NCBI RefSeq assembly: GCF_003944715.1
Contig: NZ_RWIT01000001.1
Span: 1 to 64,000, forward strand
Origin: Hymenobacter rigui
GTDB taxonomy: Bacteria > Bacteroidota > Bacteroidia > Cytophagales > Hymenobacteraceae
Direction: 5' to 3'
Length of the DNA stretch: 64,000 nucleotides
Below the pieces are notes generated by a model that was given only the letters and a program-made list of their open reading frames with translations, made no database searches and was not told where the DNA came from. Position 1 is the first letter of the stretch, and every line of letters begins with the position of its first letter. Shown here in pieces: positions 45,621 through 54,803 of the stretch. A program made the position numbers and the translations under genes.

Positions 45621-48356
45621 TTAATATGTCTGGTTGCGGCCGCTTTGGTTTACCAGTTGCTGCACTTCTTTATTAAAGCCAGCTTCCTGGCGCAACTCCT
45701 CCAGCGGAATGTGGAAACGATACTTCCAGAAGTGGGTAGGGTTGGCCGGCACGTTAATCTGCTCCTCCAGTGGATCCTGGCGACGCAGACGGGCATCCAT
45801 AGCCATTAGGTCCTGCAGCGGGAAGATGGCCCACATAGCGGGCGAATACAGGTGCTGCACCGTTACCTCGCGGGCTACCCACGGCTCACAGTATTGTGGT
45901 GCCTGCTCGCCCCAGTGGCCCAGAATGGTTTCAAAGAACTTCTGAGTCTGCTCCCGGTCCTCTTCCCACCAGCCGCGCACGGTGCTCATATCGTGCGAGC
46001 CGGGGCTCACCACGCTCAGGTACGGTGCCGCGTCGGGGTGGCCGAACTCCACAGTGGGGTCGGAGGGCATACGCTGGATGTTGAGGCCCAGAATACCGAG
46101 GGCTTTCATCACACCCGGCACCGACTCGGGCACCATGCCCAGGTCCTCGCCGCAGATGAGCATATCGGTAGCCCAGCGCACGGCGGGCAGTTTCACCAGG
46201 CCCTGGCGACGCCAGAAGTCCTCGTGGCGGCGGAAGAAGAAGTCGATGTACACCTCGTGCATGCGGGGGCGGGTCTGCTCGTCCAGCTCTTTAAAGGAGC
46301 GGCTCAGGTACACCGTAATGCGGGGGTGGTAGAAGTCGGCACGCAGGTCGTCGGGCACGAACAGTACCTCGTTGGCCAGCTTGTAGAGGCCGGTGCGCAG
46401 CCAGGTGTAGTGCTCAGTGTTGGCAGGGTCCTGCTGGATTTTTTCAGCAAATACAGCTTCCATCTGGCGCTGGGTGCGCACGTGCTCCTTCAGGCGGATG
46501 ACGCCGTGGCCGGCATCTTCCATGAATTCGTCGAACACGCTCTGGGCCTGGCCGTGGAAGATTTCCTGCAGAATATGCCAGCGGATATAGGGCTCACACA
46601 TGCGGCCGTAGTCAAACCAGCCTACACGCTGTTCAATTTCGTGGCGGTGCAACGGCAAAGCAGGCGAGAAGTGCCCGAGCAGGCCCTCTACCGAGTGACC
46701 CGGAATCTCCCAGATGCGGAAGAAGCCCAGGATGTGGTCGATGCGCAGGGCATCGAAGTAGCGGGCCAGGTGGCCCATGCGCTGCTGCCACCACTCGTAG
46801 CCGTCCTCGGCCATCCGTTCCCAGTTATAGGTCGGGAAGCGCCAGTTCTGACCCGTCACCGAGAAATCGTCAGGTGGGGCACCGGCCTGTTGGTGCATGT
46901 GGTAGAGCTCGGGCTGAGTCCAGGCATCTACCGAGTGACGGTAAATACCGATAGGCAGGTCACCTTTCACCACCACGCCGTGCTGGCGGGCATAGTCCAC
47001 GGCATCCAGCAGCTGCCGGTCGAGGTGGAACTGGGTGAACAGGTGCACGCCAAACTCATCAAACTCGGGGTTGTCTTCGCGCACCAGCTCGGCGGCCACG
47101 GCAGGCGAGCGGAATTCCTCGGGCCACTGCGAGAAGTCGGCGGTGCCGAACCGGTCACGCAGACCGCAGAAGGCCGCGTACGGTATCAGCCACGACTTCT
47201 GCTCGTCGCGGAACAACTGGTACATGGGGTCAGCCAGCAGGTTGGCTTTCTCCTGCTGGTAGAGCTGCTTGATGAACTTCCACTTGGTGTTCATCACCGG
47301 CTCGTAGTCCACGAAATCCTTGGCGTTGAACTCCTCGCGCAGGCGGGCCAGCTCCTCGCGGGCGGCTTCATCCTTGAGCTCGGCCACAGCATCGAGGTTC
47401 AGGTACTGCGGGTGCAGGGCAAACACCGAAATGGCAGCGTAGGGGTAGCTATCCACCCAGGTATGCGTAGCAACGGTGTCGTTGATGGGCAGCACCTGCA
47501 CCAGCTTGAGGCCGGTAGCCACGGCCCAATCCACCAGCAGCTTGATGTCGGGGAACTCGCCTACGCCCAGGCCCTGGCGGCTGCGCAGGGCAAACACCGG
47601 CAGCGCCACGCCGGCTCCGCGCCAGTTGCCGGTAGGGTAGCGGAACTGGTCGTCGGCCTTCACACGCAACGTGCGCTTGTCCTGGCTGGCCGTAATCAGC
47701 CGGTCTTCGCCAGCTTCCAGCTGCAGAATCTGCTTGGTGCGCGGGTCCCAGATACCGTATTTGTATTGAGCAGTCTGCTCCGGGTTTTCCAGGGCCACAT
47801 CGGCCGTCCAGGTCGGGTAGTCGGCATCCGACAACACCACGGCTTTTTTGGCATCCCAGGCACCCAAAGCGGAGTCAGAACCCAGTACGCAGAGCCGATG
47901 GTCGGAATCTACGCGCGGAGCCGAAAGCTGAAAGCGCACCACTGAGCCAGCCAGCCGGGCCGGTTTGGCAGCCGGAGCGGGGGCTGTGGTACGGCGCATC
48001 AGGGCCTTGGTGAAGGCGGCGGTATGCAGCTCGTTTTCGGGCAGGGCCGGGGCGCGCCAGTAGTCTTCCAGCACTACGCGGGTAAACTGGCCCGCGTCGG
48101 AGTTTAGTGCCCGGTTCGGACCCCATTCCCAGTGCTTGCCGCCGTCCCGGTCGTCGAGCAGCACGTATTTATACTCTACGGTACCCAACTGGTCGTCGGG
48201 CAGGCTGATTTCCTGGGTCCAGATACCGGAGTCAGGTTGGTAATGCAGGCTCAGGGCTTGGTCGAGGTTCCACTGGCCCAGGCTGGGCAGCGAGCCGCAA
48301 ACTACCAGGCGCTGGCCCCAGGCCGTGCGGAAGGGTAGCGTAAAGCGAAGAATCAT
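45621..48356 (-). CDS. malQ: 4-alpha-glucanotransferase with two CBM20 domains (DPE2-like)
   Basis: A 911-residue GH77 enzyme that transfers glucan chains from maltose or maltodextrin. Two starch-binding CBM20 domains lie at about residues 1-85 (LVVCGSLPSLGQWNLDQA) and 125-220 (LCVLGSDSALGAWDAKKA). The GH77 barrel follows from GVALPVFALRSRQGLGVGEF. Catalytic segments are LRIDHILGFFRIWEIP (nucleophile Asp), CGEDLGMVPESV (acid/base Glu) and SPGSHDMSTVRGWWEED. About 150 residues separate the first two, the insertion typical of plant DPE2. I use the ATG at 48356; the longer frame would need a GTG at 48413. A TATCTTCG sequence at 48382-48389 may be the -7 box. Confidence 0.93.
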   Translation of the reverse strand: MILRFTLPFRTAWGQRLVVCGSLPSLGQWNLDQALSLHYQPDSGIWTQEISLPDDQLGTVEYKYVLLDDRDGGKHWEWGPNRALNSDAGQFTRVVLEDYWRAPALPENELHTAAFTKALMRRTTAPAPAAKPARLAGSVVRFQLSAPRVDSDHRLCVLGSDSALGAWDAKKAVVLSDADYPTWTADVALENPEQTAQYKYGIWDPRTKQILQLEAGEDRLITASQDKRTLRVKADDQFRYPTGNWRGAGVALPVFALRSRQGLGVGEFPDIKLLVDWAVATGLKLVQVLPINDTVATHTWVDSYPYAAISVFALHPQYLNLDAVAELKDEAAREELARLREEFNAKDFVDYEPVMNTKWKFIKQLYQQEKANLLADPMYQLFRDEQKSWLIPYAAFCGLRDRFGTADFSQWPEEFRSPAVAAELVREDNPEFDEFGVHLFTQFHLDRQLLDAVDYARQHGVVVKGDLPIGIYRHSVDAWTQPELYHMHQQAGAPPDDFSVTGQNWRFPTYNWERMAEDGYEWWQQRMGHLARYFDALRIDHILGFFRIWEIPGHSVEGLLGHFSPALPLHRHEIEQRVGWFDYGRMCEPYIRWHILQEIFHGQAQSVFDEFMEDAGHGVIRLKEHVRTQRQMEAVFAEKIQQDPANTEHYTWLRTGLYKLANEVLFVPDDLRADFYHPRITVYLSRSFKELDEQTRPRMHEVYIDFFFRRHEDFWRRQGLVKLPAVRWATDMLICGEDLGMVPESVPGVMKALGILGLNIQRMPSDPTVEFGHPDAAPYLSVVSPGSHDMSTVRGWWEEDREQTQKFFETILGHWGEQAPQYCEPWVAREVTVQHLYSPAMWAIFPLQDLMAMDARLRRQDPLEEQINVPANPTHFWKYRFHIPLEELRQEAGFNKEVQQLVNQSGRNQTY

Positions 48357-48587
48357 TGGGGGCTGACGGATAAAATGGGCCCGAAGATACTGCTTAATAG
48401 GGTAAAACGGCACCGGTCAGGCCCGTATAATGGGATAAAAAGGGGGTAAAATCGGGTGCTTTTTTTCAAAGCTAATGCCCGATTGACAGGTAGTTGGTGC
48501 CGGGTTGATTTTCGGTTTGTTGCCGCAAAGTGAGTGCTTAGTAACCAACTGTCCGGGGTAACGCAGGAGGTAGTGCTCATCAGTGGA

Positions 48588-49019
48588 CTACTCACCCGTA
48601 CGCCGGTACTTCTTCTGGCGGGCGCGCAGGGCTTTGGAGGTTTGCTTGCCGGTACTCTGCAGCGTAATGAGCAGATTCTTCTCGGTGAGGGGGCTGCGAA
48701 TTTCTACCCGCTGTGGTTCATGGGCCGGAAAGCTGACCAATAGTACCACGGGCTCATTGGCGGGCAGCGTCAGCAAGAAAGAACCTTCGGAGTTGGCACT
48801 GGCCGAAATCAGCTTCCGGCCTTCCACGCCCACCGCCGCGCCGGCCAGCGGCTGCCCGGTGCTGCTGACCACCTGGCCGGTTAGTTGCACACTGGCTGGG
48901 GCCGAGGGAGTAGTTGGATTCTGCTGTGCCCAGCCGGGCCGGGCCAGCAGTAGCGTCAGAATCAGTAGAAACAGAGCAGGCCGGCAAAGGGCGGGGCGGA
49001 GGCGAGTGGGATATAGCAT
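48588..49019 (-). CDS. Secreted carboxypeptidase-regulatory-like domain protein
   Basis: A 143-residue exported protein. The signal peptide covers about residues 1-31 (LCRPALFLLILTLLLARPGWAQ). Residues 43-115 form one CarboxypepD_reg/Cna-B-like beta-sandwich (SVQLTGQVVSSTGQPLAGAAV, then SANSEGSFLLTLPANEPVVL). The last 20 residues are basic (KALRARQKKYRRTGE). This domain normally starts TonB-dependent transporters, but here it stands alone. Function unknown. It is divergent from tamB, with a gap of about 208 bases that would hold both promoters. Confidence 0.8.
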   Translation of the reverse strand: MLYPTRLRPALCRPALFLLILTLLLARPGWAQQNPTTPSAPASVQLTGQVVSSTGQPLAGAAVGVEGRKLISASANSEGSFLLTLPANEPVVLLVSFPAHEPQRVEIRSPLTEKNLLITLQSTGKQTSKALRARQKKYRRTGE

Positions 49020-49227
49020 GGGGAATGGAGCAACGAGGTGAGTGAGGAGAAGAAGCGGTGATATGGTCGAAAACTACAACTCTGCCGCACACGATGGATA
49101 AGCTCGTCGGTAAGCAGCTGGTTTTTGTGGCTGTATGGCACAGGCTGGTTGTTAAAATGCAAAGGGGCCAACCTGCTCCCCGATTTTCCCGTTTGGCTGA
49201 CTGAGTTTCATTTACACACCTCGCCTT

Positions 49228-52200
49228 TTGCCAGTTACTCTACGTCGTATTTTATATGGCCTGCTGGGCCTGATTGGGCTGGTGCTGCTGTTAGTAGCTG
49301 GCTTATACGTATACGTGCAAACGCCGTCTGGGCAGGATTTTGTGGCCCGCAAGGCCGAAAATTACCTGCGCGATAAGCTGCAGACGGAAGTACGCATCGG
49401 GAAGTTTCGCTCCGATTTTAAGCACACCATCAGCTTTGATGGGGTATATCTGGAAGACCAGAAGGGCGATACGCTGCTTTCCGTGGGCCACCTGGGAGTG
49501 GACTTGGGTATCTGGGATCTGCTCAACTCACAGGTGAACCTGAAAAGTCTGGAGCTGAACGACGGCCGGCTGGCCATCAAGCGCACCGAGCCCGACAGCA
49601 TCAGCAACTACGACTTTATTCTGAAAGCCTTTGCCACCGGTGACACCAGCGCCGTGGCCACCACGCCGGCCGATACTACCGGGGCGGGCTTCAAATACAA
49701 CATCGGCGACCTGCGCCTGACCAACATCCTGCTTACCTACAACGACCAGGTGGACGGTATGAACGTGCGCACCCGGGTGGGCGAGCTGGCCGTGAGCATG
49801 GATGAGGTAGACGTGGATGGCTCGACCTATAAAGTAGATCAGGCTGCGCTGCGCAATACCGGCGTTACCATTGTGCAGACCAAGGTGCCGCCGGATACCC
49901 CCCAGGATACGGCCGCCCTGCAGCTGGAATTCGGGCTGAACCGGGCCCAGCTCCAGAACGTGAGCCTGAGTTACAAGAACGACCCTTCGGCCCAGTTCAT
50001 CAGCACCCGCATCGGCGAGGCCGACGTAACGGCCGATAACATCGACCTGAAAAACAGCCGGGTAGCGCTGAACACGCTCAAACTCAAGAATACCACCTTC
50101 GCCTACGCCCAGAACGAAAACGTGCCGGTGGAGCAGCGCGTGGTGAACCCCGCCGAAGCCGTGCGCGACCTGAATGCTTCGGTGGAAAACGCCACCGGTC
50201 AGGAAGCCAGCTGGGTAGTGACGCTGAAGCAGTCGGACATCAGCGGGGTGGACGTGGCCTTCGACAACTTCAACGAGCCCCGGCAGAAGACGCGCATCAA
50301 GGGGATGGACTACAACCACCTGAAGTTCACGAACCTCACGCTTAATACTGAGAACCTGCGTTACTCGGCCGACAGCACCACTGGCCGCATTACCCAGCTG
50401 GCCGGGCAGGAGCAAAGCGGCTTCGCCGTAACCCGCGCCGCCGCCGATGTGCTCTACGACGACCACCGCATCCAGCTCAATAACCTCGACCTGGTTACGC
50501 CTCACAGCCATTTGCGCCGCCGCATCGGTATTGGCTATAAAGACCTGGCTGGTATTGCCGACGACCTGCCCAACCTGCGCCTGAACGGCGACCTGCGTGA
50601 GGCCCGCCTGGGCTTCCGCGACGTGCTGTATATCACGCCCAGCCTGATTGATACGCCCCCGTTCAGCAGCGGCCCCAACCAGTCGTTCCTGATTTCGGGG
50701 CTGGTGAGCGGGCGGCTGGGTGATGTGCGGGTGCAGAACCTGGACTTCGTGGGCTTCCGCAACTCCATCGTGCGCGGCTCGGGCCGCATTCAGGGCCTGC
50801 CCAACACCGACGACCGGCTGATTTTGGATCTGAACCTGGGCTACGTGCGCACCACCGAAAACGACCTGCGCAGCCTGCTGCCCAAGGGCACGCTGCCGGA
50901 GCTGGGCATCAACCCCAATGCCCCCATGACCATGAGCGGGCAGGTGAAAGGCCGCATCAGCAACCTGGCCCTGAACAACATCAACTTCCAGGGCCTGCAG
51001 GGCACCCGCATCCGCACCACCGGCCGCTTGGTGGGTTTGCCCAACACCGACCGCCGCCTGTTCGTGGATTTCAATATCAAGGAGTTCACCTCTACCGCCG
51101 CCGATATTCGGGGGATTCTGCCGGCCGGCACCATTCCGGCAGGCTACAACCTGCCGCCGCGCATTTCGGCCACCGGCACGTTCCGGGGCCGGCCCACGGC
51201 GCTGGTGTTTGATACCGATCTGAAGGCCCGCACCACCTACGGCAACCTGGCCGCCAAGGTGAACGTGGGCGAAGGCCCCGTGGGCCAGGAGCCGGTGCGG
51301 GCTGTGTTCAGCACCCAGGGCCTCAACGTGGGCAAGTTTCTGAACGACCCCACCATTGGTAAGGTAACCGCCAACGGCACCCTCACCGGCCGCGGTGGCC
51401 TCGACCCCAACCAGCTGCGGGGCCAGCTGAAAGCCAACGTGCAACAGGCCACCTACAACGGCTACACCTACCGCGGCATCACGGCCAACGTGGACATCGA
51501 CCGGAACCGCTACGTGGTGGAGGCCAGCAGCAAGGACGACCCCAACCTGAACCTGGACGTGCTGGCTAGCATCGACCTGCGCAACGCCGCCAATCCCACC
51601 TACACCGTGGGCCGCCTGAACCTGCGCGGGGCCAACCTTACGGCCCTCGGCTTCTACTCGGGCGGCGACCTGCGCGTGCAGGGCGACCTGACGGCCAACC
51701 TCAGCGGTTCCGATTTGAACACTCTGAACGGCACGTTCTCGGGCCGCCGCATCGTGATTGTGAGCAACAACCAGCCGTTTGCGCTGGATTCGGTGAGTGG
51801 GCGCATTGTGCAGCGTACGGGCCGCACCGAGGTGGATTTTGCCAGCTCGGTAGCCGACGTGACTTTGCGCGGCAACACCCGTCTGGGCGACATTGCCACG
51901 GCGTTGCAGCAGCACATTGATAGGTATTTTGACTTGCCCGGCGTGCAGTTCCGGCCCGGCGGTGAGTACCGGCAGTTCTCGTTCGAGGCCAACGTGAAGC
52001 AGCCCCGCCTGATTCAGCAGCTGGTACCCGACCTCAAGCGCCTTACGCCCTTTAAGCTCACCGGCAGCTACGACAGCCGCCAGGCCAATCTGCGCCTGAA
52101 CACGGCCATCCGCCGCATTGTGTATATGGGCTACGCCCTGGACTCGTTGAAGCTCAACGTCAGCTCCGACCCGCAGAAGTTGGACTACGCCCTGGGTTTG

Positions 52201-54714
52201 CGGCAGGTGAGCCAGGATACGACGCTGACCATTCCGAACCCCAGTCTTACGGGCAGCATTCAGAACAACGAAATCGGGACGCGCCTGCGCATTGCCGAGT
52301 CGGACAGCGCCGAGCGGCTGAACCTGGCCGGGGCGCTGCGGGTGCTCAGCCAGGGCCAGGCCTACGTGTTCCGCTTCGACCCCAAACTGATGCTGGACCA
52401 GAAGCAGTGGGATACGCCCCAGGACAATGAGCTGCGTTACACCACCGGCACCGGGGCCATCTTCGCCCGCAACGTGAGCTTCTCGCGCAACCAGCGCCGC
52501 CTCAGCCTCGAAACCCTCACCGGGCCCCAATTCCCGCTGCAGGTGAACATGCAGAACCTCGAAATCAACGCTCTGGGCCGGGCCGCCGGCTTCCAGGACT
52601 CGCTGATTGCGGGCACGCTGAACGGACAGGCCGTGGCCTACAGCCTGGGCCAGCCCAAGCAGGCTTTCACGGCCAATGCCACCCTGGCCGGCTTCGCCTA
52701 CAACAAGGCCGTTATCGGCGACGTGGCCGTGCAGGCTACCAACCCCGAGCTCGACCGCTTCAACGTGGATGCCCGCCTCACCAACCAGCAGGGCATGGAC
52801 GTGCGCGCCGTGGGCTACTACATGGCCACCCCGCCCTCGCCCATTCAGTTCGACGTGAACGTGAACCGGCTGGATCTGAAAATCATCGAGCCCTTCTCCC
52901 TGGGCCAGCTCCAGCAGATGGGCGGCGGTGTAACCGGGCAGCTGGCCGTAACGGGCACGGTGAGCAAGCCCGACATTAACGGCACGCTCACCACCACCCC
53001 CGACGCTACCTTCACGCTCAGCCAGCTGGGCGCGCCCTTCTTCCTGAAGTCGCAGGAAATAGAGTTTACTAACCGGGGCATCAGCTTCGACGACTTTGCC
53101 GTGACCGACTCGCTGGGCAGCCAGGCCATCATCAACGGGCAGGTGCTGACTACCGATTACGTGTCGGATTTCCGCTTCAACCTGCAAGCCACCACCGAAA
53201 ACTTCCTGGCCGTGCAAAGCTCCCGCCGCGAGAACAACCTGTTCTGGGGCAAGCTGTTCGTGGATTCCGATTCTCGCATTACCGGCTCCCTGAACCTGCC
53301 GGTGGTGCGCACCCGGGCCCGCGTGGCCGATGGCTCCAACCTGTTCGTGGGCATCCCCACCGACGACCCGGTGAAAGTGGAGCGCGACGGTATTGTGGAG
53401 TTCATCGACAAGAGTGCGCCCATCGATACCATGCTGGCCCGGCAGCTGGCTCTGGATACCGTTCAGACGGCCGGCAGCTACGACATTCAGGCCGTGGTAA
53501 CGGTAACCGACAACACGCCCTTCACCATTGTGGTGGATGAGGCCTCGGGCGACAACCTGAAGGTGCAGGCCAACGGCACGCTCAACACGGCCATCGACCC
53601 CGCCGGTACCATCACCCTCACCGGCCGCCTCGACGTGACCAAGGGCAAGTACCAGATGTCGCTCTACGACCTGGCTTCGCGGGAATTCGATATTGCACCG
53701 GGCTCCTCCATTACCTGGAGCGGCGACCCGTATAACGGGCAGGCTAACGTAACGGCCCTCTACAACGTGCGCGCCGCCCCCGCCGAGCTGATTTCGGCCC
53801 AGGGTACTACCGATGAAACCCTGAACGCGCTGGGCCGCAACGCCCTGCCGTTTGTAGTGGACCTCAAAGTAACCGGCGAGCTGCTCAAGCCCATCATCGG
53901 GTTCGATATCCGGCTGCCTGAAGAGGCGCGCTCCGATTTGCGCGGCCCTATTGAGGCCCGCCTCACCCAGCTGCGCCAGCCTTCCCAGGAAAGCGAGCTG
54001 AACAAGCAGGTGTTCTCGCTGCTTGTGCTGGGCCGCTTCCTGGCCGATGACCCCTTCCGCAGCAGCAGTGGCAATCTAGTGGCCCAGCAGCTGCGCGGCT
54101 CGGCCAGTCAGGTGCTTACCCAGCAGCTCAACAACCTCACCGGCTCCTACCTCTCCAACCTGGGCGTGGAGCTGGGTGTGAACTCCTACGCCGACTTCAG
54201 CAGCGGCCAGGAGAAAACCCGCACCGACTTGAACGTGGCCGTGCGCCGCCAGCTGCTCAACAACCGCCTCACCGTGCGCTTGGGTACCGATGTGCCCCTG
54301 GGCGGCGGCAACCAGGCCAGCACCGGCCAGAATGGGGCCGGCGTAAGCGCCTTTGCCGGTGACGTGAGCGTGGAGTACAACGTGCTGGCCAATGGCCGCA
54401 TCCGCCTACGAGCCTTCCGCAACAACGCCTACGGCGACATTGACGGGCAGTTTGTACGCACCGGCGCCTCGCTCATCTTCCAGCGCGACTACCAGACCCT
54501 GGCCGACCTGTTCAAGGGCATTGATAACAACGTGAAGGAGGAAGTGAAGCTGGAAAGCCGCCGCCGCCGCCAGGACCGCCGCGCCGGCCGCGACTCCACC
54601 AACGCCGCTCCCAACACCCGCCCCGATTCCCTGCGTCAGCGCCCCACGACCCGGCCCGACTCGGCCCGGCGCGCCACCCGTCCGGTTTCCCGCCCCGATT
54701 CTACCCGGCGGTAA
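49228..54714 (+). CDS. tamB: TamB-like translocation/assembly protein
   Basis: An 1828-residue AsmA/TamB-family envelope protein. It starts with an uncleaved signal anchor (RRILYGLLGLIGLVLLLVAG) and AsmA-like YVQTPSGQDFVARKAENYL. Long beta-repeat stretches follow, forming the lipid-conducting groove typical of the family. The C-terminal DUF490 domain runs from about 1400 to 1730 (SLYDLASREFDIAPGSSITW, LGRNALPFVVDLKVTGELL). The last 50 residues are a basic tail rich in RPDS units. The start is a TTG at 49228; no ATG is near, and this start lies directly before the anchor. Together with TamL it supports outer-membrane assembly or lipid transport. Confidence 0.93.
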   Translation: MPVTLRRILYGLLGLIGLVLLLVAGLYVYVQTPSGQDFVARKAENYLRDKLQTEVRIGKFRSDFKHTISFDGVYLEDQKGDTLLSVGHLGVDLGIWDLLNSQVNLKSLELNDGRLAIKRTEPDSISNYDFILKAFATGDTSAVATTPADTTGAGFKYNIGDLRLTNILLTYNDQVDGMNVRTRVGELAVSMDEVDVDGSTYKVDQAALRNTGVTIVQTKVPPDTPQDTAALQLEFGLNRAQLQNVSLSYKNDPSAQFISTRIGEADVTADNIDLKNSRVALNTLKLKNTTFAYAQNENVPVEQRVVNPAEAVRDLNASVENATGQEASWVVTLKQSDISGVDVAFDNFNEPRQKTRIKGMDYNHLKFTNLTLNTENLRYSADSTTGRITQLAGQEQSGFAVTRAAADVLYDDHRIQLNNLDLVTPHSHLRRRIGIGYKDLAGIADDLPNLRLNGDLREARLGFRDVLYITPSLIDTPPFSSGPNQSFLISGLVSGRLGDVRVQNLDFVGFRNSIVRGSGRIQGLPNTDDRLILDLNLGYVRTTENDLRSLLPKGTLPELGINPNAPMTMSGQVKGRISNLALNNINFQGLQGTRIRTTGRLVGLPNTDRRLFVDFNIKEFTSTAADIRGILPAGTIPAGYNLPPRISATGTFRGRPTALVFDTDLKARTTYGNLAAKVNVGEGPVGQEPVRAVFSTQGLNVGKFLNDPTIGKVTANGTLTGRGGLDPNQLRGQLKANVQQATYNGYTYRGITANVDIDRNRYVVEASSKDDPNLNLDVLASIDLRNAANPTYTVGRLNLRGANLTALGFYSGGDLRVQGDLTANLSGSDLNTLNGTFSGRRIVIVSNNQPFALDSVSGRIVQRTGRTEVDFASSVADVTLRGNTRLGDIATALQQHIDRYFDLPGVQFRPGGEYRQFSFEANVKQPRLIQQLVPDLKRLTPFKLTGSYDSRQANLRLNTAIRRIVYMGYALDSLKLNVSSDPQKLDYALGLRQVSQDTTLTIPNPSLTGSIQNNEIGTRLRIAESDSAERLNLAGALRVLSQGQAYVFRFDPKLMLDQKQWDTPQDNELRYTTGTGAIFARNVSFSRNQRRLSLETLTGPQFPLQVNMQNLEINALGRAAGFQDSLIAGTLNGQAVAYSLGQPKQAFTANATLAGFAYNKAVIGDVAVQATNPELDRFNVDARLTNQQGMDVRAVGYYMATPPSPIQFDVNVNRLDLKIIEPFSLGQLQQMGGGVTGQLAVTGTVSKPDINGTLTTTPDATFTLSQLGAPFFLKSQEIEFTNRGISFDDFAVTDSLGSQAIINGQVLTTDYVSDFRFNLQATTENFLAVQSSRRENNLFWGKLFVDSDSRITGSLNLPVVRTRARVADGSNLFVGIPTDDPVKVERDGIVEFIDKSAPIDTMLARQLALDTVQTAGSYDIQAVVTVTDNTPFTIVVDEASGDNLKVQANGTLNTAIDPAGTITLTGRLDVTKGKYQMSLYDLASREFDIAPGSSITWSGDPYNGQANVTALYNVRAAPAELISAQGTTDETLNALGRNALPFVVDLKVTGELLKPIIGFDIRLPEEARSDLRGPIEARLTQLRQPSQESELNKQVFSLLVLGRFLADDPFRSSSGNLVAQQLRGSASQVLTQQLNNLTGSYLSNLGVELGVNSYADFSSGQEKTRTDLNVAVRRQLLNNRLTVRLGTDVPLGGGNQASTGQNGAGVSAFAGDVSVEYNVLANGRIRLRAFRNNAYGDIDGQFVRTGASLIFQRDYQTLADLFKGIDNNVKEEVKLESRRRRQDRRAGRDSTNAAPNTRPDSLRQRPTTRPDSARRATRPVSRPDSTRR

Positions 54715-54803
54715 CCTCACCCCCCGGCCCCCGGTTCGCTTGATGCGCGAAGCATCGGGAAGAGGGGGAAGCCTAACGATTATCTGTTCTGAACATCTAC
54801 CGC

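Noticed and set aside
45852..47945. 697-codon plus-strand frame opposite malQ
   Set aside because: A mirror of the GH77 coding strand; its His/Val/Gln-rich translation matches nothing.
49528..53217. 1229-codon open frame on the minus strand opposite tamB
   Set aside because: It is a shadow of the high-GC tamB codons. The translation is His/Gln/Val-rich with no domain, and the opposite frame has a clear TamB protein.
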